DNA of 64,000 nt from Terrimonas pollutisoli (lineage in GTDB: Bacteria; Bacteroidota; Bacteroidia; Chitinophagales; Chitinophagaceae): NCBI RefSeq assembly GCF_029360765.1, contig NZ_JARKNA010000018.1, positions 62,001 through 126,000 on the forward strand. The letters run 5' to 3'. Below are positions 42,345 to 52,548 of the stretch, piece after piece (positions within the stretch are counted from its first letter, which is position 1; each line of letters opens with the position of its first letter). Under the pieces are notes generated by a model that saw only the letters and a program-made list of their open reading frames with translations, was not told the DNA's origin and did not search any database. The position numbers were made by a program, and so were the translations under genes.

Positions 42345-43385
42345 ATGAGAATTCCGTCTTTCGCAAAAGGGACAGCTCTTGCTATCTTTTTTTGGACATC
42401 GCTTATAAATGGCAATGCACAGGATATTCACCTGTCACAATTTTCAAGCACTCCCTTGTTGCGCAACCCTGCGCTGGCCGGCATTTTTACGGGTGACACC
42501 CGTTTCCAGGCTGTTTATAGAAACCAATGGCAAAGTATCGGCTATCCGTACCAGACCGCTGCATTGAGCGGGGAATACAAGTTTGCTGTCGGAGATAATG
42601 ATGATTTTATAACCACAGGTCTTAGCTGCTTTTATGATGTTGCCGGAGTCATGCGATTAAAAACATTGCAGTTGATGCCTGCGCTTAACTATCATAAAAG
42701 TTTAAGTCAAAATAAGAGCAGTTATTTGTCAGCTGGTTTTATGGCAGGTATTGTACAACGCCAGTTTGATGGCAAATATTTAACCTTCGACAACCAGTAT
42801 AATAATGGGCGATATGACCCGGCTGCTTTTTCGGGTGAGAGCTTTACCGGCATGAGGCGAAGTTTTGCTGACTTTGCGGCGGGTCTTAGCTATAATAGTA
42901 GCATTGGCGAAGCCACCAATTATTATCTCGGCGCCTCACTCTGGCATTTTAATAAGCCCAAAGCGAATTTTCTTTCCGATAGGCGAATACAACTTGATCC
43001 TAAATGGCAATTCAATGCCGGTGTACGAGCCAGCTTAAGTGATTTCATTTCACTACAAGCCGAGGCCAATCATCTTATGCAGGCGAACTATAGAGAGACA
43101 GTTGGCGGCGCTATTTTATTTTATTCCTTCAATGATCAATTGGGCAGTGATAGCCGTATTAGCAATGCATCAATCGGTGCTGGTCTTTTTATGCGGGTGA
43201 ATGATGCCCTGATCCCGCAAGTACAGCTTTCTTATAATCATTTTGATATAGGTCTTAGCTATGATATTAATATCTCCGATCTGAAAGTAGCCAGTCGTGG
43301 TCGCGGCGGATACGAATTATCATTAAGCTACCGGGCGTTCACCAGGAGTAATACAATTTCCTACATGAGATGTCCCCGGTTTTAA
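42345..43385 (+). CDS. PorP/SprF-family type IX secretion-associated outer-membrane protein
   Basis: 346 residues, signal peptide ending NAQ, then the family start DIHLSQFSSTPLLRNPALAG and RFQAVYRNQWQSIGYPYQT. The remainder shows a 14-ish-strand barrel pattern. PorP/SprF proteins are usually encoded just upstream of a giant T9SS client with a type B sorting domain and are thought to hold it at the surface; that is exactly the arrangement here, with the client starting 42 bp downstream. Confidence 0.93.
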   Translation: MRIPSFAKGTALAIFFWTSLINGNAQDIHLSQFSSTPLLRNPALAGIFTGDTRFQAVYRNQWQSIGYPYQTAALSGEYKFAVGDNDDFITTGLSCFYDVAGVMRLKTLQLMPALNYHKSLSQNKSSYLSAGFMAGIVQRQFDGKYLTFDNQYNNGRYDPAAFSGESFTGMRRSFADFAAGLSYNSSIGEATNYYLGASLWHFNKPKANFLSDRRIQLDPKWQFNAGVRASLSDFISLQAEANHLMQANYRETVGGAILFYSFNDQLGSDSRISNASIGAGLFMRVNDALIPQVQLSYNHFDIGLSYDINISDLKVASRGRGGYELSLSYRAFTRSNTISYMRCPRF

Positions 43386-43427
43386 AAAATCAAAGTATAA
43401 TCACCAGCCATAAACTGACTCACCACC

Positions 43428-46400
43428 ATGAATTTCTGTAACCGGGTAAGCTTTTTACGAACTAAGATGATGAGAAGGATTGGAATATTTTTTCTTTTGC
43501 TGATCTTTCTTTTTCAATCTATAAAATCTAATGCACAACCGGCAAACGATAATTGCGCTAATGCAACGCCTATTACCATTGGCGATGGCGGTTATGCATT
43601 AGGCACATTCACCAGTGCGCAACAAGATATGACATCCGCCACACAGCAAACAGGTGAATCTTTCGCACCATCCATTACCGTGGCCGGTTTGAACAAAAAA
43701 AGTGTTTGGTACAAGTTCAGCGTTCCCACTACACGCAGTATGAGGGTGAGCTTGCTTCAACCCGGTAGCGCCATACAAGCAGGCAATGTTGGCTTTGCCG
43801 TTTATAAGGCCAGTAATTGCGTACCGCTCAATGGGCAGATCAGTACTAAACTTACTCCCATTGAAACCTTCGGTAACACCTTTCATCCTTGTGTTGAAAC
43901 GGGTGATTACCTGGTACAGGTGTCTGGCAATAATGCGGCAAACGGTAAGATTTATATAACTGTGGAAATAGCGGAACCATCTCCCGCCTTGTATGATAAA
44001 CCTTCCACGGCACAAAAATTTGGCAAGGTGAGTACGAATAAGATAACGGCGGTTGATTTTTATGTGGAATGCCAAACACTGGATAACGCTGCTGAAAACT
44101 GTTCGCCCAACGGTTCCTTAAAAGATTTTACAAAGAGTACCTGGCATACCTTTAAAACGCCGGATTATTTTGATTGGTTTAGTGTGTTGTTATCTGAAAA
44201 TTACACTACTAATTATTATGACGACCCTTACACAGTAGGTTATCGCATTTATGAAGGCGATGTTAGTACAACATCAGTTGGCTCATTGACTTTACTCGGC
44301 GGGTGTGATAGTATGAAAACCAACGGCTATTACCCCGATCAAAAAATGTATAAATGCGGTCAGCTTAAAACAAACACCACCTACACGATCCAGTTTTTAT
44401 ATCACAAAGATTTTATGCGCACCATGCGGCTGGCTGTAGCCTGGAATGGTACTGCTGCTACCAAAGGTCCTCAACCGGTAACCCTGTCCACCCCAAATAA
44501 TATGGGTACACTTTCAGCCAGTGCATATGGAACTAACAATACTGCAACCGACAACTTTGCCTGCAATGCAAGGCACAGTTTATACAATTGTCCAAAAACA
44601 TTACCGGTAAAAGGAATCAACGTTAGTGGATGGAATTATAACATGAGCAGTTTCTTTTCTTTTAAGCTTTCCGGTACTTCTTCTCTGAATATATCGGTTA
44701 ATACAGGAAGCCCCGGGCCTTTGCTCCGTTTGTATAGACAGAAATTAACAACTGCGTGTACAGACCTCGATACAGTAAATCTAATTGGGGATGCCGTCAG
44801 CTACCTGAGCATGACCTGTCTTGATCCCGGCGATTATGTGTTGCAGGTGATGGGAGTTGATACAACTTTTGATTTAAGAAAGAGTGGCTACTATTACGGT
44901 CATCTTTATACTTCAGCATATCCCATGAATATAATGGGAAACCTTGGAAATGCTATTACTGTTAATATTCAGGCCATAACGGAAATAACGACCAATAAGT
45001 TTTCTCTCAGCGCCTCCGGAAAATTTGATAAACTGAATGCTGTGGCTGGTGTAATGAAGCCATTGGTTGCTTACCAGCAATATGTTTCCGCTAAAGATAC
45101 CTTTGGTTGCGCCAATACTGTTTTGCCAGACGATAATGGGATTTGTAAGTCACCTTATGGAGAACCAATGACCAAAGCCTCTTATCGTGAATTTGAAGTG
45201 ACAGATAGTTTCATGTTACAGATAAAGTTGCCATCCCCGACATGGATTGCCAAGTTATATAAAGGAAATGCCAATGACCTGGCTGTCGCACAATCGGCCT
45301 TTGATTATCCGGAAAAAATTACGGGGCTTACTCCTTATACGAAATGCCTTAATGGATATGAAAGCAAGTATGCCTGCATCACGTCCGGCACTTATACGCT
45401 GGTTTCGCTTGACAATAGAATGAGATTGGAATCAACAGTTGAAGTGACGCCTCGAAAAACAAAAGCAAAATTTGCCAGTCCCGCTACAGCCCTGGATATG
45501 GGCAGTCTTTGGGATCAGCTAGGTTCAGACGGGGTAACAATGAGTGCCGTGGACACTTTTATCTGCTACGATAATCCGGCTACCATAGATGGTTTGGCCC
45601 CTTGCAACGATAATGCTGGTAAACCAACGCAGAAACTAGCTTACAGGCAGTTTTATCTCAACGAACCTGCCTTGGTTTACATTACCAATTATTACTACTA
45701 CTACGGCAAAAGTTTTTCAGGCAGATACTCATTGTTTAAAGGCAAGGCCACTGATGGCCTCGCAACATTGAAGACCATGGGCACTAAATGGACTTGTTTC
45801 ACCAGTGCAAATAGTGATGGGCAATGTGACGCATTGCCTGCCGGCTGGTACACGGTGGTATCGTATGGCGGAGGGCCATCATTTGCTGAACCGACGAGAA
45901 GCAGTATTAGTGACTCGTATTTCGGAGAGTTGGGCCAGGAAAATGGATTTTATATAAGGCTTACCAAGCCCTGTCCTGATCCTCAATTTAATCGTCCCCA
46001 TAAAGCATCGGTTGATACGGTTACAAAAAAACCTTACCTGATACAATGGGGGCCGCAAACCGGGCATACAGCAGCCTATCCGGTTACCTATAAAAAATAT
46101 ACACTTGACCAGGAAAACTTAAACTGCACGGAGGATACCGCATTTATCAGGCAGTATATGCAAAAATGCAACGCGGAGAATGTGAAAGTGGCGTTCTATG
46201 TATTTGAAACAACTCAGGAGTCTTTTGTTCAACTTGAAATCCCGGATGGGCTTTGGGGCGCTGTTTATGACTTTGACGTAAGAACAAAGGATTCAACTAA
46301 ATTAAAAACAGATCAACCGTTCCAAACCTGCTTAAATAAAGGCGGACAAATTCAAATTTGTAAACTGCAACCCGGTAAATACACATTGGTATTTTTTGCG

Positions 46401-49400
46401 CCGTCCAGCTATACATGCCATACCGTAACACCAACTATTTATATTGACCAGGTAGGCTATAGCCGTTTTGATCATGCATCAAATTCATACGATTTTGGAA
46501 CGATTAAAGCTGACAGTATTTGGTATAATGGCAAGCCGGGTGATAAAAATCCGTTGAATACGGGGCGGGCTGCCAGCAACGATTTCTTTTATTGCACTAC
46601 CGGGGCCCAGGAAAAAGATCCCGCCGATGCTGCCTGTATGTCAAAATACAATCCTGAAATATATACAGCAGGTGATAATGTGGTGATGCATCCTGACAAT
46701 GCCAAATCTCCCGTATACTACGAGATTGACCGGCGTAATCTTTGGTACACTTTTACGATCAATCAACCCGGAACGGTACGAATAAAGGTGGATAATAAAA
46801 CGGCCGGTAAAACCTGGCAATACCCCTTCGCAGTGTATAAAAGCGATGTGGATGGAGGACTGCCTTTTAGTTCGGTGGTAAGTAGCGGATTGGTAGATTC
46901 TACGCTACTGCAGGGTTTGAGTTTTGTAGGCCACAACCTTTATTACTACTATTATTGCAATAGTTTAAATGATATAAGTTTTTACAACGACCCTTGTAGC
47001 TTCAAGCCTACCCGCTATTACATTTTGGTGGAAAATCGCAATCCCTATGGCTACGGCAACGTGCATGATATGAATCCCAACCACCAGGTAGAAGTATCGG
47101 TATTGCTTGACCAGGCGGATGCTATTGCCACAAAGTTTGACCATTACAGCCAGGCCAACGATATGAGCACGGTCAATAGCGGTAAGAAAAAAGGAGCAAC
47201 GGATAATTTCACTTGCGCCACGCGGGATTTGCCTGATCCGCTATATGCCTATACACAATGTCAGAAAACATTATGGTATAAGTTTACCACTACCACTACC
47301 GGGCAAATAAGATATGCCGCATTCTTTAAAGGCCAATATCAATACTACTACGATCATATCCAGTTGTTCCGGAAAATAAAGGACAATGACTCCTCCAGTA
47401 CAGGTTTACAGCATATGCCCTATACTACCACTTATTACAACAATGGCAATTGGGCACAACAATGTATTTCACCCGGCACATACTATATCATTTTACCGGG
47501 CTGTAATGCACTCAATGAAGATGTATATCCTGAAATCGAAATCATACCACAGGCCGGCGATTTTTGCAGCGCACCGATGGTTACCAACCTGAATGGCGCC
47601 GGCACTAAAGTGGTTTCGGTCACGGTAGATTGCCATACCATCGGAACTGATTATGGCGAATTCAATCCTACCCTTACCTGCCCGGCAGGAGGTAAAACTT
47701 CAGATTACAAAACCAGTTGGTACAGGCTCGATATCGGAGGAAAAGACACACTTGATGTAACCGTTTACATCAATGAAAAAACAAATGCCGGCAGTACAGA
47801 TATAAAATACCGGATGATGACAGGAACCTGTGGTGCCATGCAGGAGCAAAGCTGCGTGCAGGATGCACTCACAAGAAATACCTACAAATGCCTGGCGCCG
47901 GGCAATAGTTATTATATCCAGGTTTTCACTCCGGAACTAATTAGTAACTATTACCAGGTGACGGGCGATATTGATTTAAATATTTCAGCAGTAAAACATG
48001 CTGACACTTGTCTTCCGGCAGCTAACTGCATTGCGGTTGCCAACTTTACACCCGAGTTTGATTGCACTAAAGACCGTGATGTAACCTTTACCAACTTCAG
48101 CACTTATGGTTCTGATATCAAATACGAGTGGAATTTTGGTTATAACAATCAAAAGAGCAATGCTGTTTCACCAAAGTTCTTTTACCCCGCATTAACAACA
48201 GCGAAAACATATAATGTAAAACTGATCGTTACCAATACAAGCTGTGGTAAAAAAGATTCCATAACACAATCTGTAACCATTCCGGCAAGACCTGCGGTTA
48301 ATCTTGGAAGAGATACGGTTATCTGCACCAATGGGGCCAGCATAAGTTATGATGTTACTTCACATAGCGGCGCTACCTACTATTGGTACAATGGCAGCAC
48401 GCAGCCTACAGCAACATGGACCTATACACAAAATCCATGGGTGGAGATAACCTATAAAGGTTGCGTAGCCCGTGATACCGTGAACATTTGGATCAACCCA
48501 GTTGCTAAAAAAGATTTGCAAACCGTCGCCCTTTGTAATGTAGACAAGGTAACACTCAATAGCAATCGGGGTTACGGTGAGCAATTCAAATGGAATACAG
48601 GTGCTACTACTTATTCAATAGAAGTTAGTCAGCCAGGTTATTATTGGGTTGATCTCTATTTGAATGGTTGTACCATCCGTGATTCATTCCTGGTCGTGAG
48701 CACTGATCTGCGGCCATTGGGAAAAGATATAACAGTATGCCAGGGCAATATGCCTTACACTGCCGACGCTACAGTTAGCGGCGCCAGCGCCTATCAATGG
48801 CAGAACGGGACAACCTCCGCAACATTCAGTGTTACAAAGCCAGGGGTGTACTGGGTGGATATCAGCCTTAGCGGCTGCACATTCCGCGATTCATTGATGG
48901 TAAAAGTTGATTCTTTTAAGACAGCCACTGTCAAAGCCACTATATGTGAAGGTCAAAAATATCAATTACCCGGTGGCCGGTTTGTAACCGTGGCAGCTAC
49001 CTATAAAGACACATTGAAAAATATCCGCGGATGTGATAGCCTCATCACTACGGTTACGCTTGCTGTAGATATGATTAAGCGGATCAATACCGATGTCTCC
49101 ATTTGTGCAGGTCAATCTTATACTTTACCTAGCGGGAAAATGGTTACAACCGCAAATACATATGCCGACACCGTTAGAAATATTCGGGACTGTGACAGTA
49201 TTATCAGCGTAATTAATCTTACAGTTGCCAATGTAAAACGTGAAAATAAATCAGTAACGCTCTGTAAAGGGCAGTCCTATACGATGCCATCCGGAAAAAC
49301 GGTAATGAACCAAGCGGTTTACAGCGATACCTTAAAAGCCAGGGCGGGCTGCGACAGTTTGATCACGACTGTTGACCTGAGAATATTATCACCCATTGTA

Positions 49401-52226
49401 AATACATATACTACTTCCGTATGTTTCGGTAAAACTTTCACCATGCCCGGCGGTCGTGTAGTTAGTAGCAGCGGTTTTTATAAGGATACTATAAAATATG
49501 TAAATGGCTGCGACAGCCTGATCAGTAATATTACCGTAAGTATAGGCACTGCTATAATCGAAAATAAAAAAGTATTTGTATGTGAAGGGCAGTCCTATAT
49601 TTTACCAGGAGGACGGCAGGTGAATACAACTGCTATTTATAAAGACACAGCTCGCAATGTTGCTGGTTGCGATAGTTTGATCAGCACTATTGATCTGACA
49701 ATGCAATCAGTTGCCCGCAAAAACAGTAATGCCTTTATTTGTGGCGGCGGTAACTATACATTGCCTTCAGGTAAAAGAGTGAACGCTACAGGCATCTATA
49801 ATGACACACTGCGGTATAAGAGTGGTTGCGACAGTGTGATAACAACAGTGGATCTCAAAGTGTATAATGCGATTGTCAATACGGCCAATGCTATCATCTG
49901 TTCCGGCAAAACTTACACACTGCCGTCGGGAAGGATTGTCAATGCGAATGGCCTTTACCGGGATACACTTCGCTATGCCAACGGCTGTGATAGTTTGATA
50001 ACAAACATTACATTGAAAGTAACGGCCCCTTTGCAGGAAACAAAAACAGCTTATATCTGCCAGGGCAATGTTTATCAGTTACCTTCAGGCCGTATTGTAA
50101 GTACAGCGGCTATCTATAAAGACACGGCCCGGTCAATAACTGGTTGCGACAGCCTTGTCAGCACAATTACAGTAATTGTTGATGCGCCACAAAAACAAAC
50201 GCTTAATCCTGCAATTTGTAAAGACCAGGAATATGCACTGCCTTCGGGTAGGTTAGTGTATACGGCAGGAATTTATCTTGACACATTACACAATAGCCGT
50301 GGCTGCGATAGTCTGCATTACACCATCAACCTGCAGGTGAACAATGCAACCAAAGAAGAAAAATCAATAACGCTATGCAATGGTGAAAGCCATACGCTGC
50401 CATTAGGTAAAATTGTAAATGCTGCCGGTGTTTATAGGGATACATTAAAAACATTGAATGGCTGCGATAGTATCATTATCACAACTATTTCTGTAAGGCC
50501 GGCGTTGACAGTTACCTTGAGCGGAAATAAAAATATTTGTAGTGGAGGCAGTACAACAATTTCAGCCATAGTAACAGGTGGTAACGGAGGACCATACTCC
50601 TATAGCTGGACCGGATCGAATAGCAATAGTAACTCCATTACGATCAGTCCGATCACAACAACGAAATATAAACTAACCGTAAGTGACGGTTGCACGGTGC
50701 AACCGGCTATCGATTCCATTACGATTAATGTAACTGCCTTACCTGATGCAAAGATTACAACGAGTACAAAAGCAGGTTGTGGTTCGTTGAAAGTAAATTT
50801 TACCAATAACACTGTGAACGTAAACTGGCAATGGGATTTTGGAACCGACATTGCAACCGATATATCTTCTCAAAGAAATCCATCTTTCACTTACCAGCAG
50901 CCCGGAACTTATATTGTAAAACTACAAGTGACAACACCCAATGGTTGTAAAAGCGAAAGTTCGGAAACGATTATAGTAAGTGAAACGCCGACCGCAAGCA
51001 TTAAAGGATTGCCACAAATCTGTGCGGGAACCAGCACTTCTTTTACAGGACAGGTAGATAATCCTACCGGCATTAAATGGAATTGGGATTTTGGAAATAA
51101 TGCAACAAGCACAGTTCAAAACCCGATGGCTCAGTTGTATCCGCTTGCCGGCAATTATACGATACGTTTGATTGCAACAAATGCTGTCGGTTGTTCAGAT
51201 ACAGTTGAGCATGCATTAAAAGTGGCAGCGCTACCTGTACCAGGACTGAATGGAGCAGAGGCAAAAATATGTGCGGGTACAGGCACCACATTGAATGCAC
51301 AGGGAGGGACAGGGTATCAATGGACTCCGGCTGGTGGATTAAGCAACACCACTATTGCTGACCCTGTTGCTAACCCGGCGACAGACACCCGCTATTATGT
51401 AACCGTTACCGATGCAGCCGGCTGTGAGGCCATTGATAGCATTTTTGTGAAGGTGATTCAGCCCTTCTCTTTAACTACCAGCGCCAATACATTTGTTTGC
51501 GCAGGCGCCAGTGTAAACTTACAGGCATCCGGGGCTGTGCGTTATGAATGGACGGGCCAGGGACTTAGCCAATCAACAGGTGCTGTCGTCAAAGCAACGC
51601 CGGCATCTGGTTTCGTTACTTACACTGTAAAAGCCTATGGTGCTAATGATTGTTTTACGCAAACCGCCAATATCGTGGTAGATGTGATTCCACTTCCCAT
51701 AGTTGATGCTGGCAAGGATACGATAGTAATGGTTGGCAGCAGTTTTTCATTACTGCCAACCTATAGCACCGATGTGAAAGAATATAATTGGTCACCATCA
51801 ACCAACCTTGATTGTATCAGCTGTCCTTTCCCGGTAGCAATGCCCAGAGAAGACATACCTTATAAGATAACAGTTAAAAATGATCATCATTGCGAAGCAA
51901 GTGATACCCGCACAATCACGTTGTTGTGCAACAATGAAAGTGTTTTTGTGCCGAATACATTTACACCAAATGGTGATGGGGTAAATGATATTTTCTATCC
52001 AAGAGGAAATGGCATACGGTCAGTGAAATATCTGCGGGTATATAACCGCTGGGGTCAATTGATTTTTGAAAAACAAAACTTTAATACGGATGATAAAAGC
52101 GCAGGCTGGAATGGAACTTTCAAAGGGCAGCCATTAGCGCCTGATGTATATGTGTACACCCTTGCGATGGTTTGCGATAACAACCAGGTAGTAGAAACCA
52201 AAGGAAATATTATGATTGTGAGATAA
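43428..52226 (+). CDS. Giant gliding-motility-associated (CHU_C) surface adhesin
   Basis: 2932 residues. Alternative starts at 43467/43470 give the tighter signal peptide MMRRIGIFFLLLIFLFQSIK (then SNAQ). The first ~1500 residues contain several jelly-roll-like sections opening with patterns such as PANDNCANATPITIG, followed by PKD-like domains (about 1540-1610, 2440-2600: KYEWNFG, NWQWDFG, KWNWDFG) and ten tandem ~50-residue repeats (about 1832-2356) with the pattern CxGxxYxLPSGxxV...YxDT...GCDSxI. It ends with the type B (CHU_C) domain FVPNTFTPNGDGVNDIF ... NRWGQLIFE. It should be exported by T9SS and held at the surface by the PorP/SprF-type partner. Ligand unknown; adhesion or gliding is inferred from the family. 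Confidence 0.93.
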   Translation: MNFCNRVSFLRTKMMRRIGIFFLLLIFLFQSIKSNAQPANDNCANATPITIGDGGYALGTFTSAQQDMTSATQQTGESFAPSITVAGLNKKSVWYKFSVPTTRSMRVSLLQPGSAIQAGNVGFAVYKASNCVPLNGQISTKLTPIETFGNTFHPCVETGDYLVQVSGNNAANGKIYITVEIAEPSPALYDKPSTAQKFGKVSTNKITAVDFYVECQTLDNAAENCSPNGSLKDFTKSTWHTFKTPDYFDWFSVLLSENYTTNYYDDPYTVGYRIYEGDVSTTSVGSLTLLGGCDSMKTNGYYPDQKMYKCGQLKTNTTYTIQFLYHKDFMRTMRLAVAWNGTAATKGPQPVTLSTPNNMGTLSASAYGTNNTATDNFACNARHSLYNCPKTLPVKGINVSGWNYNMSSFFSFKLSGTSSLNISVNTGSPGPLLRLYRQKLTTACTDLDTVNLIGDAVSYLSMTCLDPGDYVLQVMGVDTTFDLRKSGYYYGHLYTSAYPMNIMGNLGNAITVNIQAITEITTNKFSLSASGKFDKLNAVAGVMKPLVAYQQYVSAKDTFGCANTVLPDDNGICKSPYGEPMTKASYREFEVTDSFMLQIKLPSPTWIAKLYKGNANDLAVAQSAFDYPEKITGLTPYTKCLNGYESKYACITSGTYTLVSLDNRMRLESTVEVTPRKTKAKFASPATALDMGSLWDQLGSDGVTMSAVDTFICYDNPATIDGLAPCNDNAGKPTQKLAYRQFYLNEPALVYITNYYYYYGKSFSGRYSLFKGKATDGLATLKTMGTKWTCFTSANSDGQCDALPAGWYTVVSYGGGPSFAEPTRSSISDSYFGELGQENGFYIRLTKPCPDPQFNRPHKASVDTVTKKPYLIQWGPQTGHTAAYPVTYKKYTLDQENLNCTEDTAFIRQYMQKCNAENVKVAFYVFETTQESFVQLEIPDGLWGAVYDFDVRTKDSTKLKTDQPFQTCLNKGGQIQICKLQPGKYTLVFFAPSSYTCHTVTPTIYIDQVGYSRFDHASNSYDFGTIKADSIWYNGKPGDKNPLNTGRAASNDFFYCTTGAQEKDPADAACMSKYNPEIYTAGDNVVMHPDNAKSPVYYEIDRRNLWYTFTINQPGTVRIKVDNKTAGKTWQYPFAVYKSDVDGGLPFSSVVSSGLVDSTLLQGLSFVGHNLYYYYYCNSLNDISFYNDPCSFKPTRYYILVENRNPYGYGNVHDMNPNHQVEVSVLLDQADAIATKFDHYSQANDMSTVNSGKKKGATDNFTCATRDLPDPLYAYTQCQKTLWYKFTTTTTGQIRYAAFFKGQYQYYYDHIQLFRKIKDNDSSSTGLQHMPYTTTYYNNGNWAQQCISPGTYYIILPGCNALNEDVYPEIEIIPQAGDFCSAPMVTNLNGAGTKVVSVTVDCHTIGTDYGEFNPTLTCPAGGKTSDYKTSWYRLDIGGKDTLDVTVYINEKTNAGSTDIKYRMMTGTCGAMQEQSCVQDALTRNTYKCLAPGNSYYIQVFTPELISNYYQVTGDIDLNISAVKHADTCLPAANCIAVANFTPEFDCTKDRDVTFTNFSTYGSDIKYEWNFGYNNQKSNAVSPKFFYPALTTAKTYNVKLIVTNTSCGKKDSITQSVTIPARPAVNLGRDTVICTNGASISYDVTSHSGATYYWYNGSTQPTATWTYTQNPWVEITYKGCVARDTVNIWINPVAKKDLQTVALCNVDKVTLNSNRGYGEQFKWNTGATTYSIEVSQPGYYWVDLYLNGCTIRDSFLVVSTDLRPLGKDITVCQGNMPYTADATVSGASAYQWQNGTTSATFSVTKPGVYWVDISLSGCTFRDSLMVKVDSFKTATVKATICEGQKYQLPGGRFVTVAATYKDTLKNIRGCDSLITTVTLAVDMIKRINTDVSICAGQSYTLPSGKMVTTANTYADTVRNIRDCDSIISVINLTVANVKRENKSVTLCKGQSYTMPSGKTVMNQAVYSDTLKARAGCDSLITTVDLRILSPIVNTYTTSVCFGKTFTMPGGRVVSSSGFYKDTIKYVNGCDSLISNITVSIGTAIIENKKVFVCEGQSYILPGGRQVNTTAIYKDTARNVAGCDSLISTIDLTMQSVARKNSNAFICGGGNYTLPSGKRVNATGIYNDTLRYKSGCDSVITTVDLKVYNAIVNTANAIICSGKTYTLPSGRIVNANGLYRDTLRYANGCDSLITNITLKVTAPLQETKTAYICQGNVYQLPSGRIVSTAAIYKDTARSITGCDSLVSTITVIVDAPQKQTLNPAICKDQEYALPSGRLVYTAGIYLDTLHNSRGCDSLHYTINLQVNNATKEEKSITLCNGESHTLPLGKIVNAAGVYRDTLKTLNGCDSIIITTISVRPALTVTLSGNKNICSGGSTTISAIVTGGNGGPYSYSWTGSNSNSNSITISPITTTKYKLTVSDGCTVQPAIDSITINVTALPDAKITTSTKAGCGSLKVNFTNNTVNVNWQWDFGTDIATDISSQRNPSFTYQQPGTYIVKLQVTTPNGCKSESSETIIVSETPTASIKGLPQICAGTSTSFTGQVDNPTGIKWNWDFGNNATSTVQNPMAQLYPLAGNYTIRLIATNAVGCSDTVEHALKVAALPVPGLNGAEAKICAGTGTTLNAQGGTGYQWTPAGGLSNTTIADPVANPATDTRYYVTVTDAAGCEAIDSIFVKVIQPFSLTTSANTFVCAGASVNLQASGAVRYEWTGQGLSQSTGAVVKATPASGFVTYTVKAYGANDCFTQTANIVVDVIPLPIVDAGKDTIVMVGSSFSLLPTYSTDVKEYNWSPSTNLDCISCPFPVAMPREDIPYKITVKNDHHCEASDTRTITLLCNNESVFVPNTFTPNGDGVNDIFYPRGNGIRSVKYLRVYNRWGQLIFEKQNFNTDDKSAGWNGTFKGQPLAPDVYVYTLAMVCDNNQVVETKGNIMIVR
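48925..50495 (+). repeat. Ten tandem coding repeats (GCDS repeats) in the adhesin
   Basis: Units of about 155 bp encode CxGQSYTLPSGK-type motifs and end in GCDSLIT. Each unit has one Cys near the start and one in GCDS (NIRDCDS in unit 2), so each could form one disulphide. Synonymous divergence between units is large, so the array is old. Confidence 0.85.
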
Positions 52227-52422
52227 AGTGAGTCAATGTAAACCCGAAAAAGCTTTTAAGTGACTAATGCCCACGCATTATTCAATCAAATGGTATTTCT
52301 TTATCTTGTCTCCTTTGAGAGTATTTTTTTATTGCCTTTTGTATTCTATATTGCGCGGGCAATCTCAGCTCATCCATCTATCCCATTAATCTCCGCACTT
52401 CCATCCTGGGTTAACCCCTGTT

Positions 52423-52494
52423 CCGTTTAGTATTGAGTTAGAGCAGAATTTTTTGGCGAAAGCCGGATTAGATGCAATCGTCAAAAAGATAATT
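52423..52494 (+). pseudogene. Relic of the 3' end of an E1 beta gene
   Basis: Encodes PFSIELEQNFLAKAGLDAIV then KKIIS, matching the last ~25 residues of the fused E1 protein (PFSIELEQNFLAKARLEDTI). The DNA core 52429-52460 is nearly identical to 35551-35582 (two mismatches in 32), after which similarity drops. No other part of an E1 gene is nearby. The remainder of 52227-52548 shows no other feature. Confidence 0.8.
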
Positions 52495-52548
52495 AGTTTC
52501 CTTCCTGTTTTACCTCAATTTTTTTTATTTCAACCAAAATTCGTCTTT

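Noticed and set aside
42149..42415. 88-codon minus-strand ORF
   Set aside because: Overlaps the start of the PorP/SprF gene antisense and has no recognisable features.
35551..52494. Calling the 17-kb block a proven integrative element
   Set aside because: There is no integrase, relaxase or excisionase gene inside, so only the repeat bracket is reported.
52453..52548. Upstream TTG start for the GloVer gene
   Set aside because: The added 32 residues are the E1 relic read in frame and would bury the signal peptide.
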